Positions 47,658 through 57,719 are shown, numbered from the stretch's first letter. The stretch is DNA of 64,000 bases from Thermodesulfovibrio thiophilus DSM 17215 (GCF_000423865.1 NZ_AUIU01000013.1:1-64000), one strand, 5' to 3'. Numbers and translations are program-made. Notes: a model not told the origin generated them from the letters alone.

Positions 47658-49010
47658 CTAAAGCTTAATATCCGGTAATTTTTGTAAAGACTTTTTTATC
47701 ATTTCATCCGGATATTCAAAATCTGTAAGCTGTCCAGACAGGTAGGCTTTGTAGGACGGTAAATCAAGAAATCCTATGCCACTTAGATTAAAAAGTATTA
47801 CTCTTTCCTTGCCCTCTTGCCTTGCCTTTAATGCCTCATCAACTGCTGATTTAATAGCATGAGCACTTTCAGGAGCAGGGATTATTCCTTCTGTTCTTGC
47901 AAACAGAATTGCTGATTCAAATACAGCGGTCTGACCATAAGCAACTGCTTCTATTAATCCATCATGATACAGTTGACTTATAAGTGGAGAGTTTCCATGA
48001 TAACGGAGTCCTCCTGCATGAATGCCTGATGGAATAAAATCATGCCCGAGTGTATACATCATAAGAAATGGTGTAAGACCTGCTGTATCTCCATAGTCAT
48101 ATCTGAACGCACCTTTTGTAAGAGTTGGACAGGAAGATGGTTCAACTGCAATAACTTTTAAGTCTTTACCGTGAATCTTGTCGTATAAAAATGGAAAACT
48201 TATTCCACCGAGATTACTTCCTCCTCCGCAGCATCCAATTACAATGTCAGGATACTCTCCTATAAGCTCAAGCTGTTTTCTGGCTTCCAGTCCAATGATT
48301 GTCTGATGTAAAAGCACATGATTAAGTACTGATCCAAGTGCATAGTTTGTATCTCTGTGAGTTGCGGCATCTTCTACAGCTTCAGAAATGGCTATCCCAA
48401 GTGTACCGGGATGCTCGGGATTTTCTTTAAGAATTTTTTTACCTGATTCGGTCTTCTCAGATGGAGATGGATGAACTTTGGCTCCCCATGTTTCCATCAT
48501 TATTCTGCGATAGGGTTTCTGTTCATAACTGACTTTTACCATATAAACAGTAACTTCAATGCCCATGAGTGTACCTGCAAGGGCAAGGGCTGCACCCCAC
48601 TGACCCGCACCTGTTTCAGTTGAAATTCGTTTTATTCCTTCCTTTTTATTGTAATATGCCTGAGGTATAGATGTATTAGTTTTATGACTTCCTGCAGGTC
48701 CGATTCCTTCATGTTTGAAATATATCCTGGCAGGAGTTTGTAATACCTTTTCCAGTGCGATTGCTCTATAAAGAGGAGTAGGCCGAAAACTTGCATAGAT
48801 CTTCAAAACTTCTTCTGGGATTTTTATCCATCTTTCTGTGCTTACTTCCTGTGCAATAAGAGACATCGGAAATATAATATTCAATTCATCAACTGTTACT
48901 GGTTTATTTGTTTGAGGACTTAATGGAGGTGGAGGAATTTTTGGCATATCCGCCTGTATGTTATACCACTGCTCTGGTAAATCCTTCTCTGACAATACAA
49001 TTTTCCGCAT
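47658..49010 (-). CDS. trpB2: Tryptophan synthase beta-like protein, TrpB2 type
   Basis: The protein (about 450 residues from ATG 49010, GAGGG 4 nt upstream; the frame extends to 49070) is a PLP enzyme of the TrpB2 group, longer than TrpB1. It shows [15 protein letters not shown], the PLP-lysine region [37 protein letters not shown] (phosphate-binding loop) and [10 protein letters not shown]. TrpB2 makes tryptophan from indole and serine, often without TrpA; no trpA is adjacent. It is a separate minus-strand unit after the trehalose operon promoter. Confidence 0.93.
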   Translation of the reverse strand: MRKIVLSEKDLPEQWYNIQADMPKIPPPPLSPQTNKPVTVDELNIIFPMSLIAQEVSTERWIKIPEEVLKIYASFRPTPLYRAIALEKVLQTPARIYFKHEGIGPAGSHKTNTSIPQAYYNKKEGIKRISTETGAGQWGAALALAGTLMGIEVTVYMVKVSYEQKPYRRIMMETWGAKVHPSPSEKTESGKKILKENPEHPGTLGIAISEAVEDAATHRDTNYALGSVLNHVLLHQTIIGLEARKQLELIGEYPDIVIGCCGGGSNLGGISFPFLYDKIHGKDLKVIAVEPSSCPTLTKGAFRYDYGDTAGLTPFLMMYTLGHDFIPSGIHAGGLRYHGNSPLISQLYHDGLIEAVAYGQTAVFESAILFARTEGIIPAPESAHAIKSAVDEALKARQEGKERVILFNLSGIGFLDLPSYKAYLSGQLTDFEYPDEMIKKSLQKLPDIKL

Positions 49011-49244
49011 CTTACCCTCAAGATTAATGAATGTACTCATATAATACGAATTAAGATTAATTTTTTGCAATCAATTATTAATAATCGAATTATAAAACCT
49101 CTTTATTTTTTCTAATACAAAATGATAGCTTTTCTGAGAGCTTTATATAAGCAAAGGATAAGTTGCAACAAATTACAAATCACGATTTAAAACTATTATT
49201 TCAATCTATTGCAAGAGTTGTCCATGAACTATAAAATCTTTCTT

Positions 49245-49769
49245 TTAATGATTAAACTCCCAGCTCAGATCATCAATGGCATCAACCACGATACCAGTTC
49301 CTATCGCAATGAGCAGAATGTCAGTTGCAACTCGTACAAAACGATGTCCATGAGGTGGTGGTCCCAAATATGCAAGAACGCGCGGTGGAAGGTCATAAAA
49401 GATAACACCACGCGGCAGTGGCCGACCAATTGCCCATTTTTTCGCCTGTCCAGGAGGCATACAGCCATTATGTTTCTTGGCAAGTCCTGGAGGGCAGTGG
49501 CCTTTTCTATAGTAATCCGCGAAATAGTCATGGATAAAAGTCCTGTGGTGGTCAGTAAAATAGCGATGACGTTGATCTCTTTCTCTCTTTTCTTTATATT
49601 CGTGTTTATTATCCCTGTCATCATGTTTCCAATCATTCTTTTTATTATATTCATGTTTATTACCTTTACCATTTCCGCTCCATGAAGGCTTTTCAGCCAA
49701 TACCTGTTCTACTGTCCCGATTAACATAAAAATTATTACAATGCTTATTGGCAAAGAAAAACGTTTCAT
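49245..49769 (-). CDS. Secreted RcnB/CigR-like protein
   Basis: The 174-residue product has a Sec signal peptide (to about VEQVLAEK), a His/Lys/Asp-rich linker (HEYNKKNDWKHDDRDNKHEY) and a C-terminal domain CPPGLAKKHNGCMPPGQAKK, then GRPLPRG and GPPPHGHRFVRVATDILLIA. The PPGLAKK/GxPLP pattern followed by a final hydrophobic TGIVVDAI helix matches the RcnB-related CigR family. RcnB proteins affect Ni/Co homeostasis; CigR is a periplasmic regulator; the role here is unknown. AGGAGG precedes the ATG at good spacing. The His-rich linker could bind metal. Confidence 0.75.
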   Translation of the reverse strand: MKRFSLPISIVIIFMLIGTVEQVLAEKPSWSGNGKGNKHEYNKKNDWKHDDRDNKHEYKEKRERDQRHRYFTDHHRTFIHDYFADYYRKGHCPPGLAKKHNGCMPPGQAKKWAIGRPLPRGVIFYDLPPRVLAYLGPPPHGHRFVRVATDILLIAIGTGIVVDAIDDLSWEFNH

Positions 49770-50041
49770 AATTAGCTTCCTCCTTAGGAAAGAGTTATAA
49801 TTCCAATTTAATACTAATGAAGATTAAAATTATTTGTCAATACCCCTAAATTTCTCCAAAATAATAGCTGTGAGAGATATTTGTTCTATCAAAATTGAAT
49901 TTTTGATACCATTATACTAAAACATCAGATGAAGGTAATTTATCCGGAAGGATAAAAATCTATGAATTTTTATTTGCAATTACAGGTAAATTCTTTGTGT
50001 AAGTTTAAAGATTTAATTATAATAAATAGCTGACAATTAAG

Positions 50042-51574
50042 ATGAAAGGATTACAAAAAAGACAATTCTGGAAGTCTAAAATAGGGCTTATTCTCGCAGT
50101 TGCAGGCAATGCCGTTGGATTAGGAAATGTTCTGAGATTTCCTTCAAAGGCTGCACTTTATGGTGGCGGAGCTTTTATGGTTCCGTACTTTATCGCTCTT
50201 TTCCTTATGGGATTTCCTTTGATGATTATTGAGTGGGTTATAGGAAGATATGCTGGACAACACGGACATGGTTCAATGACAGGCATTGTGGGGCTTTTTT
50301 TTAATCATGCAAACTGGGCAAGAGTGCTTGGCTCAATCGGTGTTGCTATTCCAATTCTTATTTGTGTGTATTATATATATATTGAATCTTGGACGCTTGG
50401 ATTTGCATTTTTATCTCTCTTTAAACAGATACCTCTTCCTGTTGTAAGCTCCAACCTTTACGATGCTGTTAAACCCTATATGGAATTTTTCAAGGAATAT
50501 ACAAGGCCTTCCATAATAGCGTATTTTTTTCTGCTTGTTACACTCCTGATTAACTGGTTTATTTTGCAAAAAGGAGTTGCACGGGGAATAGAAATTACTG
50601 CTAAAATTGGAATGCCTGCAATTATATTATCTGGAATTCTTCTTGGAATCATCTGTCTTTCAGCAAAGAACTGGGCCGGATTTGAAGGGTTAAAATTCAT
50701 ATATAATCTTAATTTTTCCAAAATTACAGATCCTGAAGTCTGGATTGAAGCTTCAGGGCAGATCTTTTTTACCCTTTCCCTTGGAATGGGCGCAATTGCA
50801 GTTTATGCCAGTTATGTAAAACCAACAGAAGATGTTATAAGAGCCGGGATTTATACAGCAGGTATAAATGAATTTGTGGAAGTTGTTATTGGTGCATCAA
50901 TTGCAATTCCTGCAGCATTTGCAATGTTTTCTGCTGTAGTTGTGCCAGAACTTGCAAAGGAAGGTACTTTCAGGCTTGGATTTATGACCATGCCGGCTGT
51001 GCTTATGAATTTTCCATTTGGTTCTGTTATTTCATTTATCTGGTTTCTTCTTCTTTTTCTTGCAGCCCTTACTTCTTCTCTGGCTTTAATACAGCCACTT
51101 ATCGCACTTTTTGAAGATGAAATGAAGTGGGAACATACAAAAGCTACAACAGTAGCAATGATTTTTGTAATTCTTGGAAGTCATCTATCAGCTTTCCTTC
51201 CAAATTTTATAGATGAACTTGATTTCTGGGTTGGTTCTTTTATGCTTCTTACCTTTGGACTTATTGAGATAATTGTTTTTATCTGGATTTTTGGAATAAA
51301 TAATTTTTACAAGGAATTAACAGCCAATACAACTCTTAAACTGCCAAAAGCATGTGTGTATGTTATGGCTCTAATTTCACCGATATTTATTGCTGCAATA
51401 CTGTATTTCTGGGTTATCAAGGATTTCGGGAATGTAATTCTTACAAGAGAGCCTACAAAACTTATTTCACGAGGATTTATACTGTTTTTTATTGTATTTC
51501 TATCATTTATTGCAGTAAAAAGTAGAAAAATTATATTAAGGGATTTGCGATACTCAATAAGAATAAAAAAATAA
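50042..51574 (+). CDS. Neurotransmitter:sodium symporter (NSS/SNF) family transporter
   Basis: The 510-residue protein has about 12 membrane helices with the NSS signature: IGLILAVAGNAVGLGNVLRF (unwound TM1 region with Na+ and substrate contacts), FMVPYFIALFLMGFPLMIIEW, and GMGAIAVYASYVKP (TM6). Bacterial homologues (LeuT-like) import amino acids with sodium. The substrate cannot be told from sequence. A TATAAT (about 50019) lies 18 nt before the ATG. bioB follows after 12 nt with its own GGGAGG, so it may be in the same transcript. Confidence 0.9.
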   Translation: MKGLQKRQFWKSKIGLILAVAGNAVGLGNVLRFPSKAALYGGGAFMVPYFIALFLMGFPLMIIEWVIGRYAGQHGHGSMTGIVGLFFNHANWARVLGSIGVAIPILICVYYIYIESWTLGFAFLSLFKQIPLPVVSSNLYDAVKPYMEFFKEYTRPSIIAYFFLLVTLLINWFILQKGVARGIEITAKIGMPAIILSGILLGIICLSAKNWAGFEGLKFIYNLNFSKITDPEVWIEASGQIFFTLSLGMGAIAVYASYVKPTEDVIRAGIYTAGINEFVEVVIGASIAIPAAFAMFSAVVVPELAKEGTFRLGFMTMPAVLMNFPFGSVISFIWFLLLFLAALTSSLALIQPLIALFEDEMKWEHTKATTVAMIFVILGSHLSAFLPNFIDELDFWVGSFMLLTFGLIEIIVFIWIFGINNFYKELTANTTLKLPKACVYVMALISPIFIAAILYFWVIKDFGNVILTREPTKLISRGFILFFIVFLSFIAVKSRKIILRDLRYSIRIKK

Positions 51575-51586
51575 GGGAGGCTTATC

Positions 51587-52522
51587 TTGATAAAAAATGA
51601 ATCAAAGGAGATGTATCTGAAAATTTTAGATAAATTAAATTTTTATGACTTAATTTTTACTGCAAATGCAGTGAGAAAAAAATATAGAGGAGATAAAGTT
51701 GAACTATGTGCGATAGTAAATGCCAAAAGCGGAAAATGTTCAGAAGACTGCTCTTTCTGTGCTCAATCTTCAAGATATAAAACAGACTCACCAGTTTATC
51801 CTTTAGTTGATAAAGATGAACTCCTGAAAAAAGCTATCGAGGCAAAAAAGCATAAAGTAAAGAGATTTTCCATTGTTATAAGTGGTAAAAAACCTTCAAA
51901 ACAGGAATTAAAACAGATTGGGGAAACAATAGAGCATCTTACTAAAAAAGAGATAAACACCTGCGCATCTTTAGGATTTTTAAACTATGATGAACTATGT
52001 TACCTGAGAGACTGCGGACTTCAGAGAGTTCATTGCAATATTGAGAGTTCAGAAAAAATTTTTCCTGAAATATGTACAACTCACAGCTTTTCCAGTAAAG
52101 TTCAGACGTTAGAGCAAGCTAAAAATGCAGGTCTTTCAATCTGCTCCGGAGGAGTTTTTGGATTGGGTGAGAACTGGTCTGATAGAGTTGATATGGCATA
52201 TTTTTTAAAAAATTTGAATGTTGATTCTGTCCCAATTAATTTTCTTATTCCTATAAAAGGTACGCCTATGGAACATAGAACTCCTTTATCACCAATAGAT
52301 GCTTTAAAAATTATTGCTTTATTCAGATTGATTCTACCACAGAAAGATATAAGAATCTGTGGAGGAAGGCAACTGCTCGGTGAGTTTTCCTCCTGGATTT
52401 TTATTGCTGGAGCAAATGCATTAATGACAGGAAATTATCTAACAACTCAGGGAAGACACTATATTGATGACTTAAAATTTATAGAAAATCATGGACTGGA
52501 GGTTGACTTTGTGGTCTCTTAG
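51587..52522 (+). CDS. bioB: Biotin synthase
   Basis: The 311-residue radical SAM enzyme has the AdoMet cluster motif C-x3-C-x2-C in KCSEDCSFCAQSSRYKT (about residues 46-62), and the second [2Fe-2S] cluster residues including CSGGVFGLGE and RICGGRQLLGEFSSW. It inserts sulfur into dethiobiotin. The first codon is TTG with GGGAGG 6 nt upstream. It overlaps bioW by 14 nt. Confidence 0.95.
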   Translation: MIKNESKEMYLKILDKLNFYDLIFTANAVRKKYRGDKVELCAIVNAKSGKCSEDCSFCAQSSRYKTDSPVYPLVDKDELLKKAIEAKKHKVKRFSIVISGKKPSKQELKQIGETIEHLTKKEINTCASLGFLNYDELCYLRDCGLQRVHCNIESSEKIFPEICTTHSFSSKVQTLEQAKNAGLSICSGGVFGLGENWSDRVDMAYFLKNLNVDSVPINFLIPIKGTPMEHRTPLSPIDALKIIALFRLILPQKDIRICGGRQLLGEFSSWIFIAGANALMTGNYLTTQGRHYIDDLKFIENHGLEVDFVVS

Positions 52523-53246
52523 AATGAGAGCAGCAAAAATTGAAAATGATGCAGAAGAACATATTTCAGGTGCTGAAGGAATATACAATTTCAGTGAAGT
52601 AGAAAGGCTTCTCAAAAAATTTTTTCAGAGAGCTATTAAGCATTCAAATGGTATGCCAGATAAGGTGATTTTAACAATTGAAAAAATAAAAGAACCAATT
52701 CATGAGATTAAAGCTCTTACTGTAAAAACCATATTCTGTAGTTCACCAGATGATGCTCAAAATATTTCAAGAGAATATCTCATAAATCTGGGAATTTCAG
52801 AAAAGGCGATAGTTACAGCGTGGAATGTAATAAAAAATCATAAGATGAGAGGTGCAACTTTAATCGATGCTTTTACTGGAGAACGTCTTGAACCTGATAA
52901 AAAAAGAGGAGTTAGAGTATCGAGAATTCAGATGGCTACAAAAAAAAGATTACAGATATTAGGAAAAATAAAAAATTTTACTACTGAACCAGAAAGAGTA
53001 ATCGAGGCAATAACAGTAGCATCAAAAGTGATATCTTTTAGTGAAATAATAGCTGAAATTTGCGTTTCAGACAATCCTGACTACACAACTGGTTATATAG
53101 CCTCAAAAGAATCTGGATATTTGCGCCTGCTTAACATTAAAAACAAAGGTGAACATATTGGAGGAAGAGCTTTTTTTGTCAAATCTCCGGTAGATCTAAA
53201 TAAAATGATAGAATTTCTTGAAAGGACACCTGTGATAATTATATGA
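52509..53246 (+). CDS. bioW: 6-carboxyhexanoate-CoA ligase (pimeloyl-CoA synthetase)
   Basis: The protein (about 246 residues) matches BioW: MRAAKIENDAEEHISGAEGI at the N terminus, MRGATLIDAFTGERLEPD, RGVRVSRIQM, ASKVISFSEIIAEICVSDNPDYTTGYIAS (two parts of a conserved block) and a C-terminal RTPVIII. It activates pimelate for biotin synthesis. I start at TTG 52509 because TGGAGG lies 6 nt upstream; an ATG at 52524 is the alternative. Its stop overlaps the next ATG by 4 nt. bioF, bioA and bioD are not in the window. Confidence 0.92.
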   Translation: MWSLRMRAAKIENDAEEHISGAEGIYNFSEVERLLKKFFQRAIKHSNGMPDKVILTIEKIKEPIHEIKALTVKTIFCSSPDDAQNISREYLINLGISEKAIVTAWNVIKNHKMRGATLIDAFTGERLEPDKKRGVRVSRIQMATKKRLQILGKIKNFTTEPERVIEAITVASKVISFSEIIAEICVSDNPDYTTGYIASKESGYLRLLNIKNKGEHIGGRAFFVKSPVDLNKMIEFLERTPVIII

Positions 53247-54145
53247 AATATAAGAAGGTTTTTTTAATAGGAAATCCTATCGCAGGTGGTGGAGCCTTAA
53301 AAAAAATTAAAAAAGCAGAACAGATTTTAAAATCTTCAGGAATGCCTTTAGAAACTCTGCTTACCGGTAAACACGGTGATGCTGAACAATTTGCAAGACA
53401 TATAAAAGAAAGTTTTAATAATAGTAACGAACAAATTCTTGTTCTTGCTGCAGGTGGAGATGGAACATATAATGAAGTTTTAAATGGACTTGCTTTTTCT
53501 GATATTCCAATGGCAATTCTTCCCATGGGAACAACATCAGTGCTTGCAAAAGAATTAAAAATTCCAGGCAATCTAAAAAAAGCCGTTAATATAGCTCTCA
53601 CAGGAAGTGTTAAAAAGGTTCATCTTGGAAAGATAAAAAACCAGGAAAAACAGAGACTTTTTATTCTTATGGCAGGCATTGGCTTTGATGGTCAGGCAGT
53701 ATATAATGTAAATCCTGAAAAGAAGAGGCATTTAAAAAAGATAACTTATATTTTAAGTGGAATAAAAACTTTACTGAATTATGATCCGGAAGAACTCTAT
53801 ATCTCCAACTCTAAACAAACAAAAGCATACACTGCAGTAATATGTAAGTCCTCATGCTATGGAGGAAGCTTTAAGCTTGCTCCAGATGCCAGTCTAAAAG
53901 AACCTTGCTTTTATGTTTTTTTGTCAAAAACTCAATCTAAAATTTGCTTTGCTTTTCAAATACTGGCGATTATTTTTGGTTTCCATTTGAAATTGAAACA
54001 TATTGATTATTTTAAAGTGGAAAAGTTAAAAATATCCGGCGATGCTCACGTACAGATAGATGGTGATTACTTCGGGAAAAACCCTGTAGAAATTGAGATT
54101 GTTCATGATGCTCTCAATCTTATTGTCCCTGAATCATGGGATTAG
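53243..54145 (+). CDS. Diacylglycerol kinase-family lipid kinase (YegS/DgkB type)
   Basis: The 300-residue protein has GNPIAGGGALKKI at the N terminus, the catalytic loop LAAGGDGTYNEVLNGLAF, LPMGTTSVLAKEL, and the second-domain FKLAPDASLKEP region. Such kinases phosphorylate diacylglycerol or related lipids. It follows bioW with an ATGA overlap. Its end overlaps the convergent motB gene by 26 nt. Confidence 0.88.
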   Translation: MKYKKVFLIGNPIAGGGALKKIKKAEQILKSSGMPLETLLTGKHGDAEQFARHIKESFNNSNEQILVLAAGGDGTYNEVLNGLAFSDIPMAILPMGTTSVLAKELKIPGNLKKAVNIALTGSVKKVHLGKIKNQEKQRLFILMAGIGFDGQAVYNVNPEKKRHLKKITYILSGIKTLLNYDPEELYISNSKQTKAYTAVICKSSCYGGSFKLAPDASLKEPCFYVFLSKTQSKICFAFQILAIIFGFHLKLKHIDYFKVEKLKISGDAHVQIDGDYFGKNPVEIEIVHDALNLIVPESWD

Positions 54146-54902
54146 AAGTCTTTTGCCCTTTCTCAAACATGAGTATTATGCTGATTCTTCTGTTTCTGGG
54201 ATCTTTTTTGTTTTCCTTTATTAATGGCATTGTATCAGCATACCCGACAACCCTTGCAATTTTTGCAGGGTCAACTCCGTTTTTTTCAATCTCACGCATG
54301 GCAGAAGATGCCCTTGCAGTGGATAGTTCCCAGTTTGTTATTGCTCCTCCTCTGAAAGGTATAGCATCTGTATGACCTTCAACTGCTATGCGTGCAGGTT
54401 CATCTTTGATGTTTTCTGCAACTACTTTTAAAATAGCTTTAGCCTTATCTGTTGGATCAGCAGAAGAAAGAGGAAACATTGGTTCTCCCTCAAGATCAAC
54501 AATCTGAATTCTCACTCCGCCTTCAACAGTATCTATCATTATATGATCTTTCAATTCTTTAAGTTTTTCTTCAATGATTTTTTTAAGATGTTCTTCGAAT
54601 TGTTTTGAATGACTTTGCACCTGAGCAGTTTCCTGTCCAGTTGTATTACTTTCTTTCGGAGTTACTGAAGACTGTTGCATAAATGATTGTCCTGATTGAA
54701 GTAATGTAAAATTTGCAAAATAATCAGCAACTGCAGATCTTTTAACAGGATCCAGCATTGAAAGAAGCCATAATAGAAGGAAAAAAGCCATCATAGCTGT
54801 TGTAAAATCAGCATAAGCTACTTTCCAGCTTCCACCATGATGAGGCTCATGCCCTTTTTTGATTTTTTTTACTATTATCGTTGTTTTAGATTTATCTGCC
54901 AC
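54120..54902 (-). CDS. motB: Flagellar motor stator MotB (pair 1)
   Basis: The 260-residue protein has a single N-terminal TM with the proton/sodium-conducting Asp in AYADFTTAMMAFFLLLWLLS, a plug/linker, and a C-terminal OmpA-like peptidoglycan-binding domain (VEGHTDAIPFRGG, NWELSTARAS, DPRNRRISI). Its start overlaps the motA-1 stop by 11 nt. A polar linker rich in Gln/Ser (residues about 65-100) is longer than in the second MotB. Confidence 0.92.
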   Translation of the reverse strand: MADKSKTTIIVKKIKKGHEPHHGGSWKVAYADFTTAMMAFFLLLWLLSMLDPVKRSAVADYFANFTLLQSGQSFMQQSSVTPKESNTTGQETAQVQSHSKQFEEHLKKIIEEKLKELKDHIMIDTVEGGVRIQIVDLEGEPMFPLSSADPTDKAKAILKVVAENIKDEPARIAVEGHTDAIPFRGGAITNWELSTARASSAMREIEKNGVDPAKIARVVGYADTMPLIKENKKDPRNRRISIILMFEKGQKTSNPMIQGQ

Positions 54903-55758
54903 TTTTTAATGCCCTTATTTCTTCTTCTAGTTCATAAAACGAAGGTCGTAAATGGTGAGGTATATTTCTACGAGCAAACTCAACAGCAATCTGAGGAGCA
55001 ACTCCACTTATAAATGAAACAAGCGCTGATTTGATTACCTGTAGATATTCTTTCTCATGATTGACATTTGCTTCAAGTCTTCTTGCTAGAGGTCCAACAA
55101 ATCCATAACACAGCAAAACTCCTATGAATGTTCCAACAAGAGCGGCTGCAACAGAATGACCTATCACCTCTGGTGGTTCTTTCATTTTTCCCATAGTTAA
55201 AACAACACCAAGAACTGCTGCAACAATTCCCAGTCCTGGAAGACTGTCAGCAATATTAATCAGATTTTTTACAGGTCCTGATTGTGTTTCATATAACGTA
55301 TCAATCTCACTGTCTAAGATGCTCTCAAGCTCATATGGTGATACAGTTGTAGTCATTACTGTTCTAAGGGTGTCTGTAAGAAATGTAATCGCATGGGAAT
55401 TGTTCATAAATTTAGGATATTTAGAGAAAATAGTGCTGTTTTCCGGCTCTTCAACATCCTGCTCAATTGAAATGAGCCCTTCTTTTCTTATTTTTGTAAA
55501 GAGCTCACTTAAAAGTAACATTATATCCAGATAATCTCTTCTTGAATAACCTCTACCACCTGTGATTGTTTGAATCGTTCCTTTGACTACTCCTTTAAGA
55601 ACATGGGTTGGAGATGAAATTATAAGTGCTCCTGTAGCAGCACCGAAAATAATTAGAAGTTCTGCTGGCTGAAAAAGAACAGAAAGATTCCCATCTTCAA
55701 GAAGATAACCACAAATTATACTGCCTAGGACAACTATAGCACCGATTATTACAAGCAT
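54892..55758 (-). CDS. motA: Flagellar motor stator MotA (pair 1)
   Basis: The 288-residue protein has four membrane helices and the MotA pattern: GSIICGYLLEDGNLSVLFQP, ADSLPGLGIVAAVLGVVLTM, SVAAALVGTFIGVLLCYGFVGPLA, and a large cytoplasmic loop that contacts FliG. It is probably the flagellar rotor-drive partner of the MotB at 54120. It follows the PilZ gene, whose stop shares its first base (overlap 1 nt). Confidence 0.93.
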   Translation of the reverse strand: MLVIIGAIVVLGSIICGYLLEDGNLSVLFQPAELLIIFGAATGALIISSPTHVLKGVVKGTIQTITGGRGYSRRDYLDIMLLLSELFTKIRKEGLISIEQDVEEPENSTIFSKYPKFMNNSHAITFLTDTLRTVMTTTVSPYELESILDSEIDTLYETQSGPVKNLINIADSLPGLGIVAAVLGVVLTMGKMKEPPEVIGHSVAAALVGTFIGVLLCYGFVGPLARRLEANVNHEKEYLQVIKSALVSFISGVAPQIAVEFARRNIPHHLRPSFYELEEEIRALKSGR

Positions 55759-56297
55759 TATATTTCTTTTTTCTGTCTTAGTATCTGTCTTTGACGGTAG
55801 AAAACAAATCTCACAATGTAATCTCTGATATCCTCTTCTATATTGATAAATTGTACTGCTACTCTATAAGTGTCATTTAATTTTTCACATTTTAAGACTT
55901 CTCCATAAAGATATAATGCCATAGGAGAAGGCGATTCAAGAACTGTTTTTAATTCAAGAATATCACCTTTGTTATAGGGTGAATCAGACATGAAACTCAT
56001 TCCACCTCCACTTATGTTTACTTCAGTGGAAGATAGTGAACAGAAATCTCCTTCACGCAGGTTCCATAGATTAATAAGATAATCAAGTTTTGAATTAATG
56101 ATTTTGAGCCATTCAGTAAGAGCCCTATCCGCAGGCTCTTCTGTTGGCAGAGGTATAGATGTGATATCACCAGAGATTCTTGCTTTTACTCTCTGTTGTT
56201 CCTCTGAAGAAATCAATCTCACTCCAAGAGGAATAATCACATCAACTCTCGAAAACTCCCTCATTTTCTGATATTTTTCTTCCATCTGCTCTTCCAT
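55758..56297 (-). CDS. PilZ-domain protein between the two stator pairs
   Basis: The 179-residue protein has a C-terminal PilZ-like barrel: REFSRVDVIIPLGVRL provides the RxxxR-type entry (about residues 13-28) and STEVNISGGGMSFMSD the (D/N)xSxxG motif (about 92-107), then strands to about 160. PilZ domains bind cyclic di-GMP. The region between these motifs (about 30-90) is a helical insert. Together with stators on both sides it is a good candidate for a motor brake or stator regulator. Confidence 0.8.
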   Translation of the reverse strand: MEEQMEEKYQKMREFSRVDVIIPLGVRLISSEEQQRVKARISGDITSIPLPTEEPADRALTEWLKIINSKLDYLINLWNLREGDFCSLSSTEVNISGGGMSFMSDSPYNKGDILELKTVLESPSPMALYLYGEVLKCEKLNDTYRVAVQFINIEEDIRDYIVRFVFYRQRQILRQKKEI

Positions 56298-56302
56298 TAT
56301 AA

Positions 56303-56950
56303 TTATCTCAATATAATCAGTTCAACTCTTCTATTTTTTGTTCTATCCTCTTCAGTATCATTTGAGGCAACAGGTTTGTATTCTCCATAACCAGCTATAG
56401 CAAATCTATCGGGTGCAAGTCCTTTCTGTAATAAAAAATGCAATACTGATGAGGCTCTTGCTGCAGAAAGTTCCCAGTTTGATTTATAAAAAGAAGATGA
56501 AGAAATAGGAATATTGTCTGTATGACCTTCTATTATGATTTTCCCAGGGATTTCTTTCAATTTTTCTGCAAGTCGTGTTAGTATTTCATGAGATCCTTCT
56601 CTAAGATAAGCTGAACCTGAATCAAATAGCAATGAATCAGGCATGGTTATCACAACACCCCGCGCATCTGATTTTATGCTTATCCCTGAAATATCATTCA
56701 AGAGCTTGCGTAAATCTTCAATAATTGCTTTATTTCGATCTTCTTCAAAAGGTATAGGTTCATCAATAACCTTAAATACTTTTCTTAAAGAAGTTGTCAT
56801 TTTTTCAGCTTTGCTAATATCAACAGTTGACAGAGCATAAAGAGCAACAAAAAATGTAAATAGAAGTGTTAAAAAATCCGAATATGAAATAAGCCAGCGA
56901 TGAATGTTTTCTTCTTCATTATGATTATTATTTCTTCTCCTTGTCCTCAT
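56303..56950 (-). CDS. Flagellar motor stator MotB-like (pair 2)
   Basis: The 215-residue protein has the ion-channel Asp in WLISYSDFLTLLFTFFVALYA, and an OmpA-like domain (IIEGHTDNIPI, NWELSAARASSVLHFL, RTKNRRVELIIL). It is shorter than the first MotB, with a shorter linker. Start and stop of the upstream motA-2 overlap it by 4 nt. It ends 5 nt before the PilZ gene, so the five motor genes are probably one transcription unit. Confidence 0.9.
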   Translation of the reverse strand: MRTRRRNNNHNEEENIHRWLISYSDFLTLLFTFFVALYALSTVDISKAEKMTTSLRKVFKVIDEPIPFEEDRNKAIIEDLRKLLNDISGISIKSDARGVVITMPDSLLFDSGSAYLREGSHEILTRLAEKLKEIPGKIIIEGHTDNIPISSSSFYKSNWELSAARASSVLHFLLQKGLAPDRFAIAGYGEYKPVASNDTEEDRTKNRRVELIILR

Positions 56951-57708
56951 ATTCTTTCCTTCTGCTTGTCTGTGATGTAAGCCTCAAGCTTTGCTCTTAA
57001 AAAATAGGGATTCATACCTGATTCTATACCAAGGATGCCTTCAACCATGAGTTCCATCAGCAGAATTTCATTCTCGAGTTTATTAATAATTCTTTTTGCC
57101 ATTGGAATAAATATAAGATTTGCAGAACCAACTCCATAAATAGTTGCTACAAAAGCGGTTGCTATGCCTGCACCTATTTTGGAAGGATCAGCAACATTTT
57201 TCAAAACGTGAATAAGTCCTAAAATAGCTCCAATGATACCAATTGTTGGAGCATATCCACCGGCTGAATCATAAACTTTTGCAGCTCTCCTTATAATATC
57301 TTCGTAAGTGTATATTTCCTGGTAGAGTGAATCCTTAATAATACTTGGAGATAACCCATCAATAACATAAGTAAGTCCTCTTTTAAGAAATGGATCATCT
57401 ATTCTATCGAATTCTTGCTGAAGAGCAAGAAGTCCTTTCTTTCTGGCTATGACCAGAAGATCAAGGATGGTCTCTATGGTATCATTAAAATTAACTTTCC
57501 TGTTAAAAAATATAAATTTTAAACTAAGGATTGCTGTAATTATATCCTTAAATGGAAAACTCAAGATTGTGGCGCCAAATGTTCCACCAAACACGATAAT
57601 TGCTGCTGCCACCTGAACAAGGTGGGCTGTTGTTCCGCCTTCAGCTATGTTGCCGGTAACAATTGCTCCAATGCCTATAATTAACCCTATTAGCGCAATT
57701 AGATCCAT
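56947..57708 (-). CDS. Flagellar motor stator MotA-like (pair 2)
   Basis: The 253-residue protein has four TMs with a MotA/PomA pattern: GIGAIVTGNIAEGGTTAHLVQ, KVYDSAGGYAPTIGIIGAIL, and GIATAFVATIYGVGSANLIF. It is the first gene of the minus-strand motor cluster and lies 24 bp from divergent miaA. It differs substantially from motA-1, so the two pairs are not a recent duplication. Ion specificity (H+ or Na+) cannot be judged with confidence. Confidence 0.9.
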   Translation of the reverse strand: MDLIALIGLIIGIGAIVTGNIAEGGTTAHLVQVAAAIIVFGGTFGATILSFPFKDIITAILSLKFIFFNRKVNFNDTIETILDLLVIARKKGLLALQQEFDRIDDPFLKRGLTYVIDGLSPSIIKDSLYQEIYTYEDIIRRAAKVYDSAGGYAPTIGIIGAILGLIHVLKNVADPSKIGAGIATAFVATIYGVGSANLIFIPMAKRIINKLENEILLMELMVEGILGIESGMNPYFLRAKLEAYITDKQKERI

Positions 57709-57719
57709 GTTTTTTAAAT

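Noticed and set aside
49209-49685. Plus-strand open frame of 158 codons
   Set aside because: It lies opposite the CigR/RcnB-like gene (49245-49769, minus), which has a signal peptide, a recognisable domain and a good Shine-Dalgarno sequence. The plus frame shows low-complexity hydrophobic residues and no start signals.
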